This document shows positions 1 to 7,707 of a stretch of 64,000 nucleotides of DNA, one piece after another; position 1 is the first letter of the stretch, and each line of letters begins with the position of its first letter. The notes beneath the pieces are model-generated. The model did not search any database and was not told the origin of the DNA. It was given only the letters and a program-made list of their open reading frames with translations. The translations under genes were made by a program, and so were the position numbers. Origin of the DNA: Fodinibacter sp963800505 (GTDB lineage Bacteria > Actinomycetota > Actinomycetes > Actinomycetales > Dermatophilaceae); assembly GCA_963800505.1 (NCBI GenBank), contig CAWDBL010000022.1, positions 1 through 64,000 on the forward strand, written 5' to 3'.

Positions 1-67
1 GCCCCGGGCGCTCGGTGCCACCGACCCCACCGACCGCCGCGTGGAGGAGCTCGTCGAGGGTTGGCAC
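1..67 (-). CDS. dinG: DinG-family ATP-dependent helicase, N-terminal end only (runs off the window)
   Basis: The first 22 codons of a minus-strand gene are visible, starting with GTG at 67. The peptide begins MPTLDELLHAAVGG and ends in GGTERPG at the window edge. A short helical start followed by a G-G-x-x-R-P-G segment is what I recall at the N-terminus of actinobacterial DinG/RecQ-like superfamily 2 helicases. The start is supported by a TACCCT hexamer exactly six bases upstream, the leaderless arrangement found on many genes here. Its position beside hflX also fits actinobacterial gene order. Only the N-terminus is present, so the family call rests on a short segment and could be wrong. 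Confidence 0.5.
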   Translation of the reverse strand, partial: MPTLDELLHAAVGGVGGTERPG

Positions 68-73
68 CAGAGC

Positions 74-79
74 AGGGTA
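74..79 (-). promoter_or_regulatory. -10 box (TACCCT) of the dinG-like gene
   Basis: TACCCT lies six bases before the GTG at 67, so transcription would start at or next to the start codon. This is the same leaderless geometry seen at many genes in the window. Confidence 0.5.
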
Positions 80-164
80 TGCCGTGTCGCCCCTTGCCGA
101 TGTCGGCCCTCCACAGGTGTCGCGTCCCCGGAATTGCCGGTTCCCGCGGGGCAGTGGTGCCACG

Positions 165-1880
165 ATGGGGCGCGTGAGCATCGACGTCGAGGCACCGGTC
201 CCGTTCCCGTCCGACATCGAGATCGCCGAGGCGGCCGACATCACCCCGGTCGTCGACCTGGCGCGTGACGACCTCGGCATCCCGCCCGAGGCCCTCGTCC
301 CGTACGGCCACACCAAGGCCAAGGTCTCGTTGCCCTACCTGCGGTCGCTCCACGACCGCCCCGACGGGCACCTGGTGCTCGTCACCGCAATGTCCCCCAC
401 CCCGGCCGGCGAGGGCAAGACGACCACCTCGGTCGGCCTGGCCGACGCCCTGCGCCGCCTCGGCGAGAAGAGCATCGTCGCCCTGCGCGAGCCGTCGATG
501 GGGCCGGTGTTCGGCATCAAGGGTGGCGCGGCCGGCGGAGGCTACAGCCAGGTGGTGCCGATGGTCGACATCAACCTGGCCTTCACCGGCGACTTCGCAG
601 CCATCGCGGCGGCCAACAACCTGCTCGCCGCGATGCTCGACAACCACCTGCACCAGGGCAACGCCCTCGACATCGACCCGCGCACGGTCACCTGGAAGCG
701 CGTCGTCGACCTCAACGACCGGGCCCTGCGCGACATCGTCGTGGGCCTGGGCGGCGTCACCAACGGGGTGCCGCGTGAGGACGGCTTCGACATCGTCGTG
801 GCGTCCGAGGTGATGGCGATCCTGTGCCTGGCCGACTCGCTGCCCGACCTCAAGCGCCGGCTCGGCGACATCGTGGTCGGCTACACCCGCGGCAAGGAGC
901 AGGTCACCGCCCGCGAACTGCACGCCGACGGCGCGATGACCGTGCTGCTGCGCGACGCCCTCGCCCCGAACCTGGTGCAGACGCTCGAGCACACGCCGGC
1001 CTTCATCCACGGTGGCCCGTTCGCGAACATCGCGCACGGCTGCAACTCGGTGATGGCCACCCGGGCCGCCCTCAAGCTGGGTGACTGGGTGATCACCGAG
1101 GCCGGGTTCGGGGCCGACCTCGGCGCCGAGAAGTTCATCGACATCAAGTGCCGGGCCAGCGGCCTGCGCCCCGAGGTCGCGGTCGTCGTCGTGACGATCC
1201 GCGCCCTGAAGTTCCACGGCGGCGTACCCGTGGCGGAGGTCGACCGCGAGGACCTCGCCGCCGTCGGCGCCGGCATGACCAACCTGCGCCGCCACCTCGA
1301 GAACGTGCGCGGCGTCTTCGGGCTCACCCCAGTCGTCGCCGTCAACCGCTTCCCCAGCGACACCGACGCCGAGGTCGACCTCGTCGTGCGGATGTGCTCG
1401 CACGAGGGCGTGCGCGCCTACGAGGCCACCCACGTGCGCGACGGAGGCGTCGGCGCCGAGGCGCTGGCCCGCGGCGTCGTCGAGGCGGTGCGCGAGGGCA
1501 AGAGCGACATGCGCTTCGTCTACGACGACCACCTGTCCCTGGAGAAGAAGGCCGAGGCCGTGGCCGTCCGGGTCTACGGGGCGGCTCGGGTCGCCTTCGA
1601 GCCGAGGGCCCGGCGGCGTCTCGACCAGATCGAGGCCGCCGGCTACGGCCACCTGCCGATCTGCATGGCCAAGACGCAGTCGTCCTTCTCGACCGACGCC
1701 TCGCAGCGCGGTGCGCCGCGCGGGCACACGGTGACGGTTCGCGAGGTGCGCCTGGCCGCCGGAGCCGGGTTCGTCGTGCTCGTCACCGGCGAGATCATGA
1801 CGATGCCGGGCCTGCCCAAGGTGCCGGCCGCGCACCACATCGACGTCGATGACGAGGGCCGCGTCGTCGGCCTGAGCTGA
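165..1880 (+). CDS. fhs: Formate--tetrahydrofolate ligase
   Basis: Cytosolic enzyme that makes 10-formyltetrahydrofolate from formate, tetrahydrofolate and ATP, feeding purine and formyl-methionine synthesis. The P-loop TPAGEGKTTT lies near residues 77-86, followed by the family block REPSMGPVFGIKGGAAGGG. From ATG 165 the protein has 571 residues, close to the usual 555-560. The frame is open further upstream, but that extension is low-complexity and runs into the divergent gene's promoter. A GTG at 174 is an alternative start. The antiporter gene follows 16 bases downstream in the same direction and may be cotranscribed, without obvious functional linkage. Identity is secure. Confidence 0.96.
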   Translation: MGRVSIDVEAPVPFPSDIEIAEAADITPVVDLARDDLGIPPEALVPYGHTKAKVSLPYLRSLHDRPDGHLVLVTAMSPTPAGEGKTTTSVGLADALRRLGEKSIVALREPSMGPVFGIKGGAAGGGYSQVVPMVDINLAFTGDFAAIAAANNLLAAMLDNHLHQGNALDIDPRTVTWKRVVDLNDRALRDIVVGLGGVTNGVPREDGFDIVVASEVMAILCLADSLPDLKRRLGDIVVGYTRGKEQVTARELHADGAMTVLLRDALAPNLVQTLEHTPAFIHGGPFANIAHGCNSVMATRAALKLGDWVITEAGFGADLGAEKFIDIKCRASGLRPEVAVVVVTIRALKFHGGVPVAEVDREDLAAVGAGMTNLRRHLENVRGVFGLTPVVAVNRFPSDTDAEVDLVVRMCSHEGVRAYEATHVRDGGVGAEALARGVVEAVREGKSDMRFVYDDHLSLEKKAEAVAVRVYGAARVAFEPRARRRLDQIEAAGYGHLPICMAKTQSSFSTDASQRGAPRGHTVTVREVRLAAGAGFVVLVTGEIMTMPGLPKVPAAHHIDVDDEGRVVGLS

Positions 1881-1896
1881 CCACCGTGACTCCCCG

Positions 1897-3546
1897 ATGA
1901 CGCTGTGGGCCGCCTACCTGGCGGCGGCGTTCGCCGGCGGCTTCGTCGCCCGCCTGCTGCACCTGCCACCACTGGTCGGCTTCGTCGTCGCCGGGTTCGC
2001 CCTGGCGGCCCTCGGCACCGAGGAGCACCCTGCCGTGGCCACGCTGGCCCAGCTGGGGGTGACCCTTCTCCTCTTCGCGGTCGGCCTGTCCTTCGACGTC
2101 CGACGGCTGTGGCGCCGCGAGGTCTGGCTGACGGCGACGGTGCACACGACGGTCATGATCGCTCTGGGTGCGGCCCTCCTCGGTGCACTCACCCTCACGA
2201 GCCTGGTGGCCTTCGCCGAGCTCGAGCCGTCGACGGTCCTCCTCCTCGCCTTCGCACTGTCCTTCTCGAGCACCGTCCTGGTCGTGAAGACGCTCGACGA
2301 GCGCAGCGAGTCACGATCTCGCTACGGTCAGATCGCCATCGGCATCCTCGTGGTGCAGGACCTCGCTGTCGTCGCCTACGTCGCCCTGAGCCACGGCCGC
2401 CCCCCTGGCCCGTGGGCCCTGGTGCTGGTCCTGCTCGTCCCGGCCCGCTACCTCCTCGGAGCCATCTGGGACCGGCTGGACCACGGCGAGCTCCAGGTGC
2501 TGTTCGGTGTCTTCGTGGCCCTCGTGCCCGGCTACCTGTTGTTCGAGGCGGTCGGTCTCGACGGGCAGCTGGGCGCGGTCGTGATGGGGCTGCTCCTCGC
2601 CCCGCACCGGCGGGCCGGTGACCTGGTCAAGTCGTTGTTCTCGGTCAAGGAGCTGCTGCTCGTCGCCTTCTTCCTCTCGATCGGCCTCCAGGGCGTGCCG
2701 ACCCTCAGCCAGCTCGGCACCGGGCTGCTGCTCCTGGTCCTCCTGCCGGTGCAGACGTCCCTGTACGTCCTGCTCCTGACGGTGCTGGGAGTGCGGCGTC
2801 GCACCTCCGCCCTGACCGGGCTCGCCCTGGCCAACAACTCCGAGTTCGCCCTCGTCGTGGCCGCCACCGCCGTCGGAGCAGGAGCACTCGACCCCGGGTG
2901 GCTCACCACGGTGTCCGTCGCCGTTGCGGCCAGCTTCCTGGTCTCGACCGCGGTGAACCGGCGCGGGGAGCGATGGGCCGACGCCCTGCAGGCCCGCTGG
3001 CCCGAGCACGACACCGAGCGCCTGGACCCGCTGGAGCGACCGATCCCGCTCCACGACGTGGACGTGCTGGTGCTCGGCCTGGGCCGGGTCGGGGCCGGCG
3101 CCTACACCCGCCTGGCCGACGAGGGGCTGCGAGTGCTCGGCATCGAGCACGACGAGCGGCGCGTCGCCGACCTGCAGTCTCGGGGCCTGGAGGTCGTGGC
3201 GGGCGACGCCTCCGACAGCGCACTCTGGCAGCGGCTCGTGGCGGTGCGGTCGCTGCGCACCGTCGTCCTCGCGATGCCCTTCCACCACGCGAACCTGGGC
3301 GCCCTCACGGTGGTGCGCGCCCGACACTTCACCGGGACCGTCGCGGCCGTGGCGCGCTATGACGACGAGGTCACGGAGCTGCTCGAGCGCGGCGCCGACA
3401 CGGTGCTGCACATCTACAGCGCCTCAGGTCTCGCGCTCGCCGAGGCGGCCCTGCGCGACCGGGCCGCGCTGCAGGCAACCGATGCCACCGGGCTCACGCC
3501 CGACCATCAGCCACCATCGGCCGGCCGTCCAGGCGACGAGCCATGA
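1897..3546 (+). CDS. Monovalent cation:proton antiporter of the CPA2/KefB type with TrkA-N domain
   Basis: Membrane antiporter expected to exchange K+ or Na+ for protons. About the first 360 residues form a series of strongly hydrophobic segments typical of the Na+/H+ exchanger fold. They are followed by a cytoplasmic NAD-binding TrkA-N (RCK) domain with GLGRVG near residues 394-399 and a downstream GIEHDERR motif. The TrkA-N domain normally gates transport in response to NAD(H) or thiol adducts. There is no TrkA-C domain after it, only a short polar tail. The last 53 bases overlap the 3' end of the converging GNAT gene. Substrate ion cannot be told from sequence. Confidence 0.87.
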   Translation: MTLWAAYLAAAFAGGFVARLLHLPPLVGFVVAGFALAALGTEEHPAVATLAQLGVTLLLFAVGLSFDVRRLWRREVWLTATVHTTVMIALGAALLGALTLTSLVAFAELEPSTVLLLAFALSFSSTVLVVKTLDERSESRSRYGQIAIGILVVQDLAVVAYVALSHGRPPGPWALVLVLLVPARYLLGAIWDRLDHGELQVLFGVFVALVPGYLLFEAVGLDGQLGAVVMGLLLAPHRRAGDLVKSLFSVKELLLVAFFLSIGLQGVPTLSQLGTGLLLLVLLPVQTSLYVLLLTVLGVRRRTSALTGLALANNSEFALVVAATAVGAGALDPGWLTTVSVAVAASFLVSTAVNRRGERWADALQARWPEHDTERLDPLERPIPLHDVDVLVLGLGRVGAGAYTRLADEGLRVLGIEHDERRVADLQSRGLEVVAGDASDSALWQRLVAVRSLRTVVLAMPFHHANLGALTVVRARHFTGTVAAVARYDDEVTELLERGADTVLHIYSASGLALAEAALRDRAALQATDATGLTPDHQPPSAGRPGDEP

Positions 3547-4555
3547 CCACGCTGTCGCGGTCGTCGCCGGGAGCCACCCGGATGACGCCAGGCACCCGCC
3601 CCACCTCGACGTAGCCGCAGCCCTCGTAGAAGCGCGTCGACCCCAGCCCGCTGCGCACGTCGAGCATGGCCACCTCGACGTTCTGCTGCCGCGCCACCCG
3701 GTGCATCGCCGCCATCAGCAGCCGCCCGAGGTTGCGCCCGCGCAGCTCGGGGTGGGTCATGATCCGGTAGGCCGTGCGCGTGTGCCCGAGCAGCACGTTG
3801 CGGTCGGCCACCCAGAACCCGGCCCCGACCACGCCCTGGTCAGGGCCCCGCAGCAGCACGCCGATGGTCGTGCCCTCGGCCATGCCCTCCTCGTGCGTCG
3901 AGAGGGTCCGAGCCACCTGCGATCGGGGCGCCCCGGGCAGGAAGCCGACCGCGCCTCCGGCGTCGTTGACCGCGCACCACAGGTCCAGCAGCGCCTCCCG
4001 GGTCTGCTCGTCGAACGCGGTGCGGGCCTCCACCCGGGGCGCCCGCAACACCGTCCAGTCGGCCACCGCGTCGCCGCCGGCACCCGGCATCCGGACCTCC
4101 TGCAGGCCAGCGGCGAGCGCCGTGCGCACCGAGGCGACGTTCGACGCGCGGCTGCGCGCCACGACCGGGAGGTCCGGAAGCCACTCCAGGGCGTGCGCGG
4201 TCCAGGAGCGGGCCGCCTCTGACGCGAGCCCACGCCCGTGCACGGCCCCGGCGAGGCGGTAGTAGAGGTTGAGCACCTGCTCACCGTCGACGCCCTTGCG
4301 CCGCAGCCCCCCGACGCCGATGCCGGTGCGCGTGTTGGTCTCCTCGACCACGCCGTAGTCGAAGCCGTCGCTCTCCCAGCGGTCGAGGCACTCGGTGAAC
4401 CACCGGTCCGCCTCGTCGCTCTCGGGCATCGCGAACATCGCGTGCTCGTACAGCGCCGGGTCGCGGTGCAGGGCGACCCACAGCGACCGGTCGCCCCGCC
4501 CGGGCGGCCGCAGGGTCAGCCGGTTCGTCGTGAGCTCACGGGGCGCCTTCTGCAC
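3494..4555 (-). CDS. Tandem GNAT-domain acetyltransferase
   Basis: A 353-residue protein with two acetyltransferase folds in a row. The first (about residues 6-165) is RimJ/RimL-like, with RLTLRPP and an acetyl-CoA-binding VHGRGLASEAA segment. The second (about 185-335) is a classical GNAT with ELRGRNLGRLLM followed by STRFYEGCGYVEVGRVPG. Two-domain GNATs in actinobacteria include mycothiol synthase MshD and several antibiotic or amine acetyltransferases. The motifs here do not clearly match MshD, so the substrate is left open. The GTG start has a TACCCT six bases upstream, indicating a leaderless mRNA. It converges on the antiporter gene and overlaps its 3' end. Confidence 0.8.
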   Translation of the reverse strand: MQKAPRELTTNRLTLRPPGRGDRSLWVALHRDPALYEHAMFAMPESDEADRWFTECLDRWESDGFDYGVVEETNTRTGIGVGGLRRKGVDGEQVLNLYYRLAGAVHGRGLASEAARSWTAHALEWLPDLPVVARSRASNVASVRTALAAGLQEVRMPGAGGDAVADWTVLRAPRVEARTAFDEQTREALLDLWCAVNDAGGAVGFLPGAPRSQVARTLSTHEEGMAEGTTIGVLLRGPDQGVVGAGFWVADRNVLLGHTRTAYRIMTHPELRGRNLGRLLMAAMHRVARQQNVEVAMLDVRSGLGSTRFYEGCGYVEVGRVPGVIRVAPGDDRDSVVMARRLDGRPMVADGRA

Positions 4556-4561
4556 GTCGCG

Positions 4562-4567
4562 AGGGTA
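4562..4567 (-). promoter_or_regulatory. -10 box (TACCCT) of the tandem GNAT gene
   Basis: TACCCT with a six-base gap to the GTG at 4555. This supports that start and a leaderless transcript. Confidence 0.6.
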
Positions 4568-4636
4568 CCGGTGGGGGTAGTACCGCAGGGGCGGCGTTCT
4601 CCGGGTGTCGAACCCTGGACCCGAGGCCCGGACCGC

Positions 4637-6112
4637 TCAGACGGCGTATGCCGTGAGGTCGCCGGCGAGGTCGGGCGTCACCCGGGCGGTGAGCCGGGTG
4701 CCGTCGGCGACGTGCTCGCTGGCGAGCACCTCACCCGTCTCGTGGATGCGGCTGACCAGGTCGCCGCGCTCGTAGGGCACGAGCACCTCGACGTCGATGT
4801 CGGGCTGGGGCAGCTCGTCGGCGATGAGGGCGCGCAGCTCGTCGAGCCCCGCGCCGGTGCGGGCCGAGACCACGATCGAGTGCTTCTCGTGCCGGCGCAG
4901 CCGGTCGATGACCTCGGGGTCGGCGAGGTCGGCCTTGTTGATGACGATGACCTCGCGGACGTCCGTGGCCTCGACGTCGGCGAGCACGGAGCGCACGGCC
5001 GAGATCTGGCCCTCGGGGTCGGGGTGCGAGCCGTCGACGACGTGCAGCAGCAGGTCGGCCTCGGCCACCTCCTCGAGCGTGGACCGGAAGGCCTCGACGA
5101 GCTGGTGCGGCAGGGCGCGCACGAAGCCGACGGTGTCGACGAGCGTGTAGAGCCGGCCGTCGGGGGTCTCGGACCGGCGGACGGTGGGGTCGAGGGTCGC
5201 GAACAGCTGGTTCTCGACGAGCACGCCGGCACCGGTGAGCCGGTTGAGGATCGAGGACTTCCCGGCGTTCGTGTAGCCGGCGATCGCGACGCTCGGCACG
5301 GCGTTGGCCCTGCGGCTGCCGCGCTTGGTGTCGCGGACCGTCTTCATCTCCTTGATCTCACGCCGCAGCTTCGCGATGCGGGTGTTGATCCGGCGGCGGT
5401 CGAGCTCGATCTTGGTCTCACCCGGGCCGCGCGAGCCCATGCCCTGGCCGCCGGCGGCCTGGCCACCGGCCTGGCGCGACATCGACTCACCCCAGCCACG
5501 CAGCCGCGGCAGGAGGTACTGCAGCTGGGCCAGCTCGACCTGGGCCTTGCCCTCTCGCGACTTGGCGTGCTGGGCGAAGATGTCGAGGATCAGCGCGGTG
5601 CGGTCGATGACCTTGACCTTGACGACGTCCTCGAGCGCGCGCCGCTGGCTGGGCGCGAGCTCGGTGTCGCAGACCACGGTGTCGGCGCCCTCGGCGATGA
5701 CGATGTCGCGCAGCTCGGCGGCCTTGCCCTTGCCGAGGTAGGTGGCCGGGTCGGGGTTCGACCGGCGCTGCACCACCCCGGCGAGCACCTCGGAGCCGGC
5801 CGTCTCGGCGAGCGCGGCGAGCTCACGCATGGAGTTCTCGGCGTCGTCGGCGGTGCCCTCGCTCCACACGGCAGCCAGCACCACCCGCTCGAGCCGCAGC
5901 TGGCGGTACTCGACCTCGGTGACGTCCTCGAGCTCGGTGGAGAGCCCGGCGACGCGGCGCAGCGAGGCGCGCTCCTCGCGGTCGAGCTGGTCGCCGTCGA
6001 AGGAGACCTCGTCGTCCAGCACGAAGCCCGACTCATCGAGGGTCGCGGTGTCGAAAACGGTGTCGTCGGCGAGCGCTTCGGCCCGCCCGGAAAGGATGTT
6101 CTTCGCAGTCAT
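4637..6112 (-). CDS. hflX: GTPase HflX
   Basis: Ribosome-associated GTPase that splits stalled or heat-damaged 70S ribosomes. The N-terminal HflX domain contains the glycine-rich linker with RQAGGQAAGGQGMGSRGPGE. The G domain shows G1 GYTNAGKSS near residue 277, G3 DTVGF near 325 and G4 NKAD near 392. The 491-residue length is normal for actinobacteria. An AGGGAG-like ribosome site lies about seven bases before the ATG. The gene is divergent from the methyltransferase gene, with about 75 bases between the starts. In many actinobacteria hflX lies between dapF and lexA/dinG, which matches this locus. Confidence 0.96.
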   Translation of the reverse strand: MTAKNILSGRAEALADDTVFDTATLDESGFVLDDEVSFDGDQLDREERASLRRVAGLSTELEDVTEVEYRQLRLERVVLAAVWSEGTADDAENSMRELAALAETAGSEVLAGVVQRRSNPDPATYLGKGKAAELRDIVIAEGADTVVCDTELAPSQRRALEDVVKVKVIDRTALILDIFAQHAKSREGKAQVELAQLQYLLPRLRGWGESMSRQAGGQAAGGQGMGSRGPGETKIELDRRRINTRIAKLRREIKEMKTVRDTKRGSRRANAVPSVAIAGYTNAGKSSILNRLTGAGVLVENQLFATLDPTVRRSETPDGRLYTLVDTVGFVRALPHQLVEAFRSTLEEVAEADLLLHVVDGSHPDPEGQISAVRSVLADVEATDVREVIVINKADLADPEVIDRLRRHEKHSIVVSARTGAGLDELRALIADELPQPDIDVEVLVPYERGDLVSRIHETGEVLASEHVADGTRLTARVTPDLAGDLTAYAV

Positions 6113-6187
6113 GTTCTCCCTAGGGTCTCATTGCGAAACGCCCCGCGGCCAACGGTTTCTTCCGCTGCTCGGTAGCGTGTGCTCGCG

Positions 6188-6793
6188 ATGGAGACGCCCG
6201 ACCACTACTTCACGGCCGCACCGGCGAGCGCCGACGAGCGACGGCGCACCACCGTGCGCCTGGCCGGGCGCGTGGTCGAGGTGGAGGTGGCGCCGGGCAT
6301 CTTCTCCCCCGGCGGCCTGGACAAGGGCACGGCCGTGCTCCTCGACGAGGCGCCCGAGCCGCCGGCCACCGGCACCTTCCTCGACCTCGGCTGCGGCTGG
6401 GGCCCGATCGCCCTCAGCCTCGCCCTGGCGTCGCCGGCTGCCACGGTGTGGGCCCTCGACGTCAACGAGCGCGCGCTCGACCTCACCCGCCGCACGGCGG
6501 CCGCCCTGGGGCTCGACGGCGTGCGCGCGACGACCGCGGACGGCATCCCCGATGACGTGCGGTTCGACCTGATCTGGTCCAACCCCCCGATCCGGGTCGG
6601 CAAGGCGGTGCTGCACGACCTGCTGCGCACCTGGCTGCCCCGGCTGGCCCCGACGGGCGTCGCCCACCTCGTCGTGCAGCGCAACCTGGGCTCGGACAGC
6701 CTGCAGCGGTGGATCGAGTCAGAGCTGGGGATGCCGTGCACCCGGCTGACCTCGAGCAAGGGCTTCCGGGTGCTCGAGGTGAGGCAGCCATGA
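6188..6793 (+). CDS. RsmC-like class I SAM-dependent methyltransferase
   Basis: Predicted rRNA guanine-N2 methyltransferase or relative. The AdoMet-binding motif DLGCGWGPIAL sits near residues 64-74 and the catalytic NPPI motif near 131. An Asn-Pro-Pro motif is typical of enzymes that methylate an exocyclic amino group, including RsmC, RlmG and PrmA-type relatives. At about 200 residues it matches the single catalytic domain of the RsmC family and lacks the N-terminal pseudo-domain of E. coli RsmC. I chose ATG 6188; an in-frame GTG at 6179 sits directly against a TAGCGT -10-like hexamer, too close to serve. The stop overlaps the next start as ATGA, so the two genes are translationally coupled. 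Confidence 0.82.
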   Translation: METPDHYFTAAPASADERRRTTVRLAGRVVEVEVAPGIFSPGGLDKGTAVLLDEAPEPPATGTFLDLGCGWGPIALSLALASPAATVWALDVNERALDLTRRTAAALGLDGVRATTADGIPDDVRFDLIWSNPPIRVGKAVLHDLLRTWLPRLAPTGVAHLVVQRNLGSDSLQRWIESELGMPCTRLTSSKGFRVLEVRQP

Positions 6794-7686
6794 CCGAGAC
6801 CACCGTCCCCGCCCTCGGCGTCGTGCTCGTGCCGACGCTCCCGCCCGAGGCGCTGCGCCCGCTCGCCGCGGCGGCCGACCGGCACCTCGACGAGCTGTGG
6901 CTGTGGGAGGACTGCTTCAAGGAGTCCTCCATCGCCGCCGCGGGCGCGGCCCTGGCCTGGACCGAGCGAGTACGGGTGGGCATCGGCCTCGCCCCGGTGC
7001 CGCTGCGGAACGTGGCGCTGCTGGCGATGGAGGTGGCCACGCTGCACCGGCTCTTCCCCGGCCGCCTGCTGCCCGGCATCGGCCACGGCGTGCAGGACTG
7101 GATGGGCCAGGTCGGCGCGCGCGCCGCCTCACCGCTGACCCTGCTGCGCGAGTACGCCGAGGCGCTGCGCCTGCTGCTCGACGGTGCCGAGGTCAGCGTC
7201 TCCGGGCGCTACGTGACGCTCGACCGGGTGCGCCTGGACTGGCCGCCCGAGCCGGGCACCCCGTTGCTCGTGGGTGGCACCGGGCCGCGCACGCTCGAGC
7301 TGGCCGGCCGGGTGGGCGACGGCATCCTCATCGGGTCGGTCACCTCGGATGCCGAGCTCACCGACGCCGTGGCGGCGGCGCAGGCCGGCTGGGTCGCGGG
7401 TCACGGCGCCGATGCGGGCCGGATGCCGGTCGTCACGCACCTGATGACCGCGACCGGGCCGGGGGCTGAGGAGCGCCTCGCCGGCGAGCTGCACCGGTGG
7501 GACCGTGCCGACGGCGCACTCGGCCGCGGCGTGGCCGGCGACGCGGCGACCGTGGCGGATGCCGTGCGCCGGCTCGCGGCGATCGGCGCCACGAGCGTGG
7601 TGCTCCAGCCCACCGAGGACGAGCCGGACCTCGAGGGGTTCGTCGAGTTCGTCGGGCGGGACGTCAGGTCAGCGCTGGGACGCTGA
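6790..7686 (+). CDS. LLM-class flavin/F420-dependent oxidoreductase
   Basis: A 298-residue luciferase-like monooxygenase superfamily protein, predicted to use coenzyme F420 or FMN. Features of the family are the N-terminal barrel strand ALGVVLVPTLPPEAL, the EDCFKESS segment, GIGLAPVPLRNVALLAMEVA, and the C-terminal PLLVGGTGPRTLELAGRVGDG block. The ATG overlaps the stop of the methyltransferase gene by four bases, which fixes the start. The protein ends 21 bases before the convergent ggt gene. The substrate is unknown, and nothing nearby points to a pathway. Confidence 0.85.
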   Translation: MTETTVPALGVVLVPTLPPEALRPLAAAADRHLDELWLWEDCFKESSIAAAGAALAWTERVRVGIGLAPVPLRNVALLAMEVATLHRLFPGRLLPGIGHGVQDWMGQVGARAASPLTLLREYAEALRLLLDGAEVSVSGRYVTLDRVRLDWPPEPGTPLLVGGTGPRTLELAGRVGDGILIGSVTSDAELTDAVAAAQAGWVAGHGADAGRMPVVTHLMTATGPGAEERLAGELHRWDRADGALGRGVAGDAATVADAVRRLAAIGATSVVLQPTEDEPDLEGFVEFVGRDVRSALGR

Positions 7687-7707
7687 GCGCCGCGTTCTCG
7701 AGGTCCG

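Noticed and set aside
4597..4622. T-arm-like sequence (GGGTTCGACACCC on the minus strand), possible tRNA or attachment-site remnant
   Set aside because: No anticodon arm, D arm or acceptor pairing can be built around it. It is probably a chance match in a short intergenic region.
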